Part shown: one piece after another, positions 6,201-9,513 of the stretch
Position numbering within the stretch: the first letter of the stretch is position 1
How the letters are laid out: every line of letters begins with the position of its first letter
Notes under the pieces: model-generated
Told to the model about the DNA's origin: nothing
Database searches by the model: none
Seen by the model: only the letters and a program-made list of their open reading frames with translations
Made by a program: the position numbers and the translations under genes
DNA from: an uncultured Dialister sp.
GTDB lineage: Bacteria > Bacillota > Negativicutes > Veillonellales > Dialisteraceae
Length of the DNA: 9,513 nt
Direction of reading: 5' to 3'
Assembly: GCF_900765565.1 (NCBI RefSeq)
Contig: NZ_CAAFRZ010000089.1
Location: forward strand, 1 to 9,513

Positions 6201-7376
6201 TCAATCCTCCCCTGCCAGAATCAAAGAACCCTCTTTGGGGGAAATCTGTCCATCCCTCACCAGGGCCAGTGCCGCTTCCCCCATGGAAGGCTGCCCCTGG
6301 TCCTTCATGCATTGCCGAAGGCCATCGGAGGTGAACCCGTGATGGATGAGGTCCCGTTCCCTCCGGCCTATGGAAATCATTTCGAAAACTCCCGTCCGTC
6401 CCCGGATCCCTTCGTGGCAGGAGGGACAGCTTCCCTCTTCCCAGACCGCACGGCCTGCCATATCCTTTGGGAAACCGAAAGAAGCGCATTCCTCTTCGGA
6501 AAGCTCCTTTTTCCGGCGGCACTTGGGACAGAGACAACCCGCCAGCCTCTGGGCCATGACCAGGGACAGGGAGGCGGACAGGAGGTAAGGGGCCACGCCC
6601 ATATCCATAAGCCGTAGCGGCGCATCGGAGGCGTGGTTCGTGTGGAGCGTGGACAGCACCAGGTGCCCCGTGAGGGCCGCATGGACCGCGATTTCCGCAG
6701 TCTCCCGGTCCCGGATTTCGCCGATCATGATGATATCCGGGTCCTGCCGCACAATGGAACGGAGGCCGCTGCCGAAGGTGAGGCCCGCCTTCTCATTCAC
6801 CTGGACCTGGGTGATACCCTCCAGCCGGTACTCCACCGGATCCTCCACCGAAATAATGCTGAGCCCCTCCCGATTCACCAGCTTCAGGGCCGCATAGAGG
6901 GTGGAGGTTTTCCCGCTGCCCGTGGGGCCGCAGGTGAGGATCATGCCGCTCTTTCGGGTAAGGCATTTCCGGAAAACCTCCTCCTGCACCGGCAGCATGC
7001 CGAGGCGGTTCTTCTCAATGAAATCCACATGGCTCGAAAGGAGGCGGATGACGATATTTTCCCCATACAGGGAAGGGAGGATGGAAATGCGGAAATCACA
7101 GGACTTCCCATCCCAGTCGGCGGCATAACTCCCATCCTGGGGACGCCGGCTTTCTCCCACATCCATGTGGCCGATGACCTTGGACCGCACCGACAGGCCG
7201 GACAGCATGGAAAGGGGCATCCGGAACCGCTCCCGAAGCCTGCCGTCCTCCCGGAACCGGACCCGAAGAAAGGAAGCCTGGGGTTCGATATGAATATCAC
7301 TGGCCCCCTCGGACACAGCGCATGCCAGGATGCGCTCCAGTACCCGCTCAGCTGAACCTGCCCTGATTTCCTCCAT
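6201..7376 (-). CDS. pilB: Type IV pilus assembly ATPase PilB (GspE family), short form
   Basis: This 391-residue GspE/PilB-type ATPase would power pilus extension. It starts almost at the second N-terminal domain (ILACAVSEGASDIHIEP, 16-32). The motor follows: Walker A GPTGSGKTS (150-158), Asp box SVEDPVEYRL (176-185), Walker B IIMIGEIRD (215-223), and the His box GHLVLSTLHT with H238 and H245. A zinc-binding tetracysteine set is visible: C283 and C286 (CPKC), then C317 and C320 (CPSC), followed by GIRGRTGVFEM. The zinc module is typical of PilB/GspE and absent from PilT. Full-length PilB is usually about 560 residues; here the N-terminal MshEN/GspEN-like domain is missing. The start is well supported by AAGGAGG with a good spacing, and non-coding DNA lies upstream, so this seems a genuine short form. 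It is the first gene of the pilB-pilT unit. Confidence 0.93.
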   Translation of the reverse strand: MEEIRAGSAERVLERILACAVSEGASDIHIEPQASFLRVRFREDGRLRERFRMPLSMLSGLSVRSKVIGHMDVGESRRPQDGSYAADWDGKSCDFRISILPSLYGENIVIRLLSSHVDFIEKNRLGMLPVQEEVFRKCLTRKSGMILTCGPTGSGKTSTLYAALKLVNREGLSIISVEDPVEYRLEGITQVQVNEKAGLTFGSGLRSIVRQDPDIIMIGEIRDRETAEIAVHAALTGHLVLSTLHTNHASDAPLRLMDMGVAPYLLSASLSLVMAQRLAGCLCPKCRRKKELSEEECASFGFPKDMAGRAVWEEGSCPSCHEGIRGRTGVFEMISIGRRERDLIHHGFTSDGLRQCMKDQGQPSMGEAALALVRDGQISPKEGSLILAGED

Positions 7377-7414
7377 AATGGCCTCCTTGAGAGTATAAAA
7401 CGACCATTTTCCTT

Positions 7415-7420
7415 ATTATA
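7415..7420 (-). promoter_or_regulatory. Possible -10 box for pilB
   Basis: On the minus strand a perfect TATAAT lies about 39 bases before the pilB ATG in an AT-rich patch. No good -35 box is visible 16-18 bases upstream, so this is only suggestive. It could need an activator or an alternative sigma factor. Confidence 0.3.
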
Positions 7421-7468
7421 TCAATTAGAACAGGGCGATGGCTATAGCCGATAGCTGCTCCGCAGCTA

Positions 7469-7502
7469 AGAGTTGAGAGTTGAGGAAAGAGAGTTGAGTT
7501 CC
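7469..7502 (-). repeat. Purine-rich heptad repeat upstream of pilB
   Basis: The 34 bases align with 2798-2831, with 28 identities and no gaps. The seven-base period is kept (AGTTGAG, GAAAGAG, AGTTGAG); the A-to-G change is the same in all three TTGAG units. It lies about 92 bases upstream of the pilB start, in the same orientation as the copies before pilC and the HAD gene, but without the GGGCC hairpin and GAAGAGTG tail. Confidence 0.6.
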
Positions 7503-7737
7503 CGCGACTTCGCCGCTATTGGAATCCTAAAGACTCTACACAAATAACGTGAAAGAGCTTCTGCAGTAGGCTCCTTCCTTGGGAAGGGGCTGCCCACCGG
7601 GCTGGGGTTAGCTATAGGAAACTGATGGAAGCGCTGCAGGCTGGTTACCTTGATCCCAATCTTGACCTCAATCTGAATCAGAGTGCAATTGCCGCGAAGC
7701 AACTGGCCACTAACCGCATATTTTTATCCGGAGGTCA

Positions 7738-7766
7738 TTGTCTTCATAAAAAATAACAGATACAAT
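7738..7766 (+). promoter_or_regulatory. Predicted promoter of the AAA/DUF4143 ATPase gene
   Basis: TTGTCT (7738-7743) and TACAAT (7761-7766) are separated by 17 bases, matching four and five of six consensus positions. The predicted transcript starts near 7773. Its leader would carry the left palindromic element (core 7790-7803) before the ribosome binding site GGAG at 7816-7819. Confidence 0.5.
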
Positions 7767-7773
7767 AGAGGAA

Positions 7774-7819
7774 ATAGATTTTATTATCTTGCGGCATGCC
7801 GCACTTTTGTAAAATGGAG
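7774..7819. repeat. Left 46-base palindromic element (degenerate)
   Basis: It aligns with the perfect palindrome at 9121-9166 over its full 46 bases, with 35 identities: 20 of 23 in the right half and 15 of 23 in the left. The central TGCGGCATGCCGCA (7790-7803) is intact. It lies in the predicted leader of the ATPase gene and ends on the ribosome binding site. Confidence 0.75.
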
Positions 7820-7825
7820 TGGACC

Positions 7826-9115
7826 ATGGAAATTGAAAGACCCTTTTATCTGAAGCAGCTGAAAAAGAAAAAGAATAATGGCCGAATAAAAATTATAACA
7901 GGAATGCGGCGTGCCGGAAAATCGTATCTCCTTTTTCAATTGTATCGGAAGGAACTTTTGACGGAAGGAGTTAAAGAAGATGCTATCCTTACCATATCGT
8001 TGGATGAATTGGCCCATGCCAGAGAAAGAAACCCCATAGAACTGGATGCCTGGGTCCGGAGCCGCATTAAAGATCCTCAAAAAACATACTATGTATTCAT
8101 AGATGAAATCCAGTTTGTAGAACCTATGTCCAATCCCTATGTACCAGGGGCCGTCATTACCTTTGTGGACGTGGTCATGGGGCTCATGAAATTGCCAAAC
8201 CTGGATCTCTATATTACAGGCAGTAATTCCCATATGCTTTCCTCTGATATTTTGACACAGTTCCGTGACAGGGGAGATGAAATACGGGTATATCCTCTTT
8301 CCTATAAAGAATTTTTAGAGACCTGGACAGGGGACCCACGGATGGCCTTTAACGAATATTGTACCTACGGAGGAATGCCGGTGGTTCAGTCCCTTTCAGG
8401 GCATGAAGAGAAAAGCAGATATTTGAAAGACCTTTTCACCGGTACCTATATCAGGGATGTAGTAGAAAGGCAGCATATAGCAAAAGATGAGACCGTATTG
8501 GAAGAACTGCTGGATATTTTATCCTCTTCCATCGGATCTTTTACAAATCCGGCGAAATTATCACGTACCTTTGAATCGGTGGGGCATATCCGCCTGTCAT
8601 CGCCGACCATTGCCAAATACATAGACTATTTTATCGATGCATTTCTGTTAGAAAAAGCGCAGAGATATGATATCAAAGGAAAACGATATATCTCTACTCC
8701 CTATAAGTACTATTTCACCGATGTGGGGCTTAGGAATGCGAGGCTGAATTTCCGACAGCAGGAACCGACACATATCATGGAAAATGTCATATTTACAGAC
8801 CTCTGCAGGAGGGGTCTGGATGTAGACGTGGGAATGGTAGAGTATAACTACCGTGATCCGGAAGGGAAGAAGCTCAGAAAAAATTTTGAAGTGGACTTCG
8901 TAGTCAACGGTGGAAACCGCAGATGGTATATCCAATCTGCCTTTCGAATGGACACAGAAGAAAAGAGAAGACAGGAAACAGAATCCCTTCGCCACATTGA
9001 TGATTCGTTTCAGAAAATTGTTATCCTGCGGGATCCCATTATCCCCTGGCAGGATGAAAAAGGTATACTTTACATGGGTGTAGAACAGTTCCTTACCGGA
9101 GACGAAATGAAATAA
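7826..9115 (+). CDS. AAA-family ATPase with C-terminal DUF4143 region
   Basis: This 429-residue protein has an N-terminal P-loop ATPase (AAA_14 type) and a C-terminal DUF4143 region. Walker A is GMRRAGKS (26-33), Walker B is VFIDEIQ (90-96), and the sensor-like ITGSNSHML is at 130-138. A winged-helix-like middle (about 220-280) leads to a C-terminal part. There ENVIFTDLCRRG (319-330), FEVDFVV (354-360) and WYIQSA (367-372) resemble a PD-(D/E)XK nuclease-type fold whose catalytic residues look incomplete (IQSA in place of an ExK-like motif). The cellular role of this family is not established; it is common and often multi-copy in gut anaerobes. I start at 7826, because GGAG lies 6 bases upstream and relatives begin with a similar ERPFYL segment. 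The frame opens at 7796, inside the palindrome. The gene is more AT-rich than its neighbours and on the opposite strand, which suggests acquisition. Confidence 0.88.
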   Translation: MEIERPFYLKQLKKKKNNGRIKIITGMRRAGKSYLLFQLYRKELLTEGVKEDAILTISLDELAHARERNPIELDAWVRSRIKDPQKTYYVFIDEIQFVEPMSNPYVPGAVITFVDVVMGLMKLPNLDLYITGSNSHMLSSDILTQFRDRGDEIRVYPLSYKEFLETWTGDPRMAFNEYCTYGGMPVVQSLSGHEEKSRYLKDLFTGTYIRDVVERQHIAKDETVLEELLDILSSSIGSFTNPAKLSRTFESVGHIRLSSPTIAKYIDYFIDAFLLEKAQRYDIKGKRYISTPYKYYFTDVGLRNARLNFRQQEPTHIMENVIFTDLCRRGLDVDVGMVEYNYRDPEGKKLRKNFEVDFVVNGGNRRWYIQSAFRMDTEEKRRQETESLRHIDDSFQKIVILRDPIIPWQDEKGILYMGVEQFLTGDEMK

Positions 9116-9120
9116 ATACG

Positions 9121-9166
9121 CGCCATTTTATAAGAGTGCGGCATGCCGCACTCTTATAAAATGGCG
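9121..9166. repeat. Right 46-base perfect palindrome
   Basis: Arms of 23 bases (9121-9143 and 9144-9166) are exact reverse complements with no spacer. The core is TGCGGCATGCCGCA (9137-9150), flanked by AT-rich arms ending in GCCATTTTA and TAAAATGGC. It begins 5 bases after the ATPase stop codon. The RNA would form a strong hairpin, but no T-run follows. It may act as a bidirectional 3'-end or stability element, or be the edge of a mobile cassette. Confidence 0.85.
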
Positions 9167-9201
9167 TTACTATTGCCACTATCTGTCACTCGATTGGCCG
9201 G

Positions 9202-9231
9202 GTCCCAAAAGGAAGGCGCTTTGATGGGCAG
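9202..9231. repeat. Direct repeat, copy 1 (GTCCCAAAAGGAAGGCGC...)
   Basis: The 30 bases match 9421-9450 with two differences. The AAAAGGAAGGCGC and following TGATGGGCAG core also resembles the reverse complement of part of the tandem units at 4897-4922 and their second copy. This links the two repeat regions. Confidence 0.8.
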
Positions 9232-9245
9232 TAAAAGCGCCTTCC
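9211..9245 (-). terminator. Strong hairpin, possible minus-strand terminator
   Basis: GGAAGGCGCTTT (9211-9222) and AAAGCGCCTTCC (9234-9245) form a perfect 12-pair stem with an 11-base loop. On the minus strand four T's follow at once (9210-9207), which would suit an intrinsic terminator for a gene entering from the right. It could equally be just a member of the repeat family. Confidence 0.4.
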
Positions 9246-9289
9246 TCTTGTCGACTGGCCGAGATCGTGGGGACCGCATAAGCGGTGCG

Positions 9290-9340
9290 CAGCGAACACA
9301 ATTTGGAGGAGCGAAGCGACGCGCAAATTGTTGTGAGTCG
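9290..9340. repeat. AGCGAACA hairpin repeat, copy 2
   Basis: The stem ACAATTTG (9298-9305) pairs with CAAATTGT (9324-9331), followed by a one-base bulge and two more pairs. The loop holds GGAGCGAAGCGACGC. Alignment with 2936-2987 needs one single-base gap; two stem pairs change together (A-T to G-C, C-G to T-A). Both copies continue into CTTTCCC or a related sequence. Confidence 0.75.
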
Positions 9341-9420
9341 CTTTCCCCTCGGGTGGAAGGGTGCCGATGGGATTGAGAAAGAACGGCCAGGGCAGCTTCA
9401 GCGAGAGCCCCCTCCGTCTG

Positions 9421-9450
9421 GTCCCAAAAGGAAGGCGCTTTAATGTGCAG
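9421..9450. repeat. Direct repeat, copy 2 (GTCCCAAAAGGAAGGCGC...)
   Basis: This second copy of the 30-base repeat at 9202 has differences G to A and G to T near its end. Here the right-hand stem partner seen at 9234-9245 is missing, and the repeat leads instead into the TCCT-GCAT-AGGA hairpin. Confidence 0.8.
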
Positions 9451-9458
9451 GATAAGTG

Positions 9459-9482
9459 TGCAAGTCCTGCATAGGACTTGCA
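9459..9482. repeat. TCCT-GCAT-AGGA hairpin, third copy
   Basis: TGCAAGTCCT pairs with AGGACTTGCA around a GCAT loop, ten pairs. Compared with 4848-4871, positions 3 and 5 of the left arm and their partners in the right arm have changed together. Inner stem and loop are unchanged. Confidence 0.8.
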
Positions 9483-9513
9483 AGTCAGCCGTAAGTTGGC
9501 GTCTTTGCTGCAC

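Larger units (their letters stand above)
7377..7825. other. Divergent intergenic region between pilB and the ATPase gene
   Basis: About 450 bases without a credible gene. It holds the pilB ribosome binding site and a -10-like box (7415-7420), the palindrome GGCTATAGCC (7440-7449), the hairpin TAGCTGC-TCC-GCAGCTA (7452-7468) and a purine-rich heptad repeat (7469-7502). Further right are CCTTCC-TTG-GGAAGG (7573-7587), a degenerate GCCGCGAAGC motif (7691-7700), a plus-strand promoter (7738-7766) and the left 46-base palindromic element (7774-7819). Confidence 0.6.
9167..9513. other. Repeat-filled right edge, no credible gene
   Basis: It holds a pair of direct repeats (9202-9231 and 9421-9450), a strong hairpin (9211-9245), a mini-hairpin ACCGC-ATAA-GCGGT (9273-9286), the second AGCGAACA hairpin (9290-9340) and the third TCCT-GCAT-AGGA hairpin (9459-9482). 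The open frame on the minus strand through this stretch repeats the same peptide (KAPSFWD) because it crosses the direct repeat twice, and I do not regard it as a gene. Confidence 0.6.

Noticed and set aside
5102..6334. Long plus-strand open frame of 410 codons
   Set aside because: It lies opposite pilT and the end of pilB, both of which have unambiguous motifs, and its protein shows no domain.
7796..7825. Ten extra N-terminal codons of the ATPase
   Set aside because: The upstream ATG lies in the centre of the palindrome with no ribosome binding site; the ATG at 7826 has GGAG at good spacing.
9154..9513. Minus-strand open frame of 119 codons at the right edge
   Set aside because: It crosses the 30-base direct repeat twice, giving a repeated KAPSFWD peptide, and runs through hairpin repeats. 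It has no recognisable domain and its composition is that of the repeats.

Overview
The window looks like a chromosomal segment of a Firmicutes-type anaerobe, possibly a member of the Negativicutes. I rest this on three things: a small NIF3-like protein, a compact type IV pilus ATPase set, and GC-rich genes separated by long intergenic stretches full of repeats. The taxonomic placement is an inference and is weak. No rRNA, tRNA, transposase, integrase or CRISPR array is visible.

Six genes lie on the minus strand. Read in their own direction (right to left) they are pilB (7376-6201), pilT (6196-5195), pilC (4533-3337), a HAD-family phosphatase (2775-2119), a membrane-anchored S66 peptidase of the LD-carboxypeptidase/MccF family (1743-682) and a small NIF3/YqfO-like protein (425-108). 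pilB and pilT are 4 bases apart and are surely co-transcribed. pilC follows only after about 660 bases of repeats that include a possible terminator. PilB, PilT and PilC are the extension motor, the retraction motor and the inner-membrane platform of a type IV pilus or related type II secretion-like machine. No pilin, prepilin peptidase or secretin gene is in the window. The HAD, peptidase and NIF3-like genes have no evident functional link to the pilus.

The only plus-strand gene (7826-9115) encodes an AAA ATPase with a C-terminal DUF4143 region. It is visibly more AT-rich than its neighbours. It lies between two copies of a 46-base palindromic sequence (7774-7819 and 9121-9166), of which the right copy is perfect. 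This suggests an inserted cassette.

The intergenic DNA is the most unusual part. It holds at least six repeat families. (1) Two long imperfect inverted-repeat elements rich in CTAG (459-652 and 1830-2115). (2) A purine-rich heptad repeat lying just 5' of three gene starts. (3) A 208/211-base tandem repeat between pilT and pilC. (4) A TCCT-GCAT-AGGA hairpin found three times with compensatory stem changes. (5) An AGCGAACA hairpin found at 2936 and 9290, also with compensatory changes. (6) Many short GC hairpins with three-base loops. The compensatory changes suggest that the folded shape, as RNA or cruciform DNA, has been kept.
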